DNA from: Actinomycetes bacterium
GTDB taxonomy: Bacteria > Actinomycetota > Thermoleophilia > Solirubrobacterales > 70-9
Length of the DNA: 5,694 nucleotides
Direction of reading: 5' to 3'
Assembly (NCBI GenBank): GCA_023434465.1
Contig: JAEYSQ010000137.1
Coordinates: 1 to 5,694 of the forward strand
The position numbers were made by a program, and so were the translations under genes. Below the pieces are notes generated by a model. The model saw only the letters and a list, made by a program, of their open reading frames with translations. It made no database searches and had not been told where the DNA came from. Within the stretch, counting starts at the first letter, position 1, and the number at the start of each line of letters is the position of its first letter. This document shows positions 5,060 through 5,694 of this stretch, piece by piece.

Positions 5060-5694
5060 ATGATGATCCGCAGGCTGGGCAGCGCAGGGCTGGAAGTTTC
5101 CGCGATCGGGCTGGGTTGCATGGGCATGTCCGACTTCTACGGTGAAAGTGACGAAGCGGAGTCGATCGCGACCATCCGCCGGGCCCTCGATCTCGGCCTC
5201 AACTTCCTCGACACGGCCGACATGTACGGGCGCGGCAGAAACGAGGAGCTGGTCGGCAAGGCGAGCGAGGGTCGGCGTGATGAAGCGGTCATCGCGACGA
5301 AGTTCGGGATCGTCCGGGGCGAAGGTGGCGGGCGCTCGATCAACGGCCGGCCCGAGTACGTCCGGCAGTCGATCGACGAATCGCTCGGGAGACTCGGTGT
5401 TGACCACGTCGACCTCTACTACCAGCACCGGGTCGACCCGGCCGTACCGATCGAGGAAACGGTAGGTGCCATGGGCGAGCTCGTCGAGGCCGGGAAAGTC
5501 CGTTTTCTCGGACTCTCCGAAGCTTCGGCCGAAACGATCCGCCGGGCCGCCGAAGTCCACCCGATCTCCGCCCTGCAGTCAGAGTTCTCGCTTTTCGAAC
5601 GGGGCCTTGCCGAAAAAATCCTGCCGACCCTGCGCGAGTTGGGCATCGGTCTCGTGCCCTACTCCCCGCTCGGACGCGGGTTCCTGACCGGGCG
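5060..5694 (+). CDS. Aldo/keto reductase, partial (3' end outside window)
   Basis: This is an NADPH-dependent (beta/alpha)8-barrel oxidoreductase that reduces aldehydes or ketones; the substrate is unknown. The frame is open for 211 codons up to the window edge, about two thirds of the usual 320-330 residues. The catalytic tetrad is complete: Asp51 and Tyr56 (LDTADMYG), Lys81 (ATKFG) and His123 (YYQHR). Further family motifs are GLGCMGMSDFYG (17-28), GLSEAS (151-156), QSEFSLFER (173-181) and YSPLGRGFLTG (201-211). The pattern resembles the YakC/AKR13-like, auxin-induced-protein-like group. Two tandem ATGs (5060 and 5063) are possible starts; the first is preferred because the -10 element predicts a leaderless transcript beginning there. 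The ATG at 5049 runs into a stop after four codons. The terminator at 4944-4971 separates this gene from the peptidase, so it is its own unit, perhaps controlled through the inverted repeat at 5019-5033. Confidence 0.93.
   Translation, partial: MMIRRLGSAGLEVSAIGLGCMGMSDFYGESDEAESIATIRRALDLGLNFLDTADMYGRGRNEELVGKASEGRRDEAVIATKFGIVRGEGGGRSINGRPEYVRQSIDESLGRLGVDHVDLYYQHRVDPAVPIEETVGAMGELVEAGKVRFLGLSEASAETIRRAAEVHPISALQSEFSLFERGLAEKILPTLRELGIGLVPYSPLGRGFLTG

Overview
The window looks like part of a high-GC actinobacterial chromosome, most plausibly from the Thermoleophilia/Solirubrobacterales side of the phylum. That placement is an inference from several things: GC-rich third codon positions, a long AcnA-type aconitase carrying an SFPASDPP linker, a cyclic-di-AMP (ydaO/yuaA) leader in front of a cell-wall hydrolase, and promoters sitting so close to start codons that the mRNAs would be leaderless. 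No mobile element, CRISPR array, tRNA or rRNA is visible.

Layout. Positions 1-367 hold no convincing protein gene. They contain a near-consensus sigma-70 promoter reading rightward (TTGACG-17-TATAAA) and then a dense series of perfect or near-perfect stem-loops. Several of their loops are C-rich in the rightward sense and one 5' loop is purine-rich. This is the best candidate in the window for something undescribed, namely a structured non-coding RNA convergent with acnA. The last hairpin (319-359) lies 8 nt past the acnA stop codon and probably ends acnA transcription, possibly transcription from both sides.

Positions 368-4009 carry two leftward genes: a short-chain dehydrogenase/reductase, then, 30 nt downstream, acnA (aconitate hydratase, complete, with all three Fe-S cysteines). 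Positions 4010-4170 are a divergent intergenic region with a promoter for each direction.

Positions 4171-4919 form a rightward unit: a c-di-AMP riboswitch, then a small secreted NlpC/P60-type cell-wall peptidase. A strong GC hairpin at 4944-4971 ends the unit. The peptidase has no ATG or GTG at its 5' end, so its start codon is unusual. From 5060 to the right edge is the N-terminal two thirds of an aldo/keto reductase, apparently translated from a leaderless mRNA.

The genes do not form one pathway. AcnA is central carbon metabolism, the two oxidoreductases have unknown substrates, and the riboswitch-hydrolase unit links the second messenger c-di-AMP to peptidoglycan remodelling.
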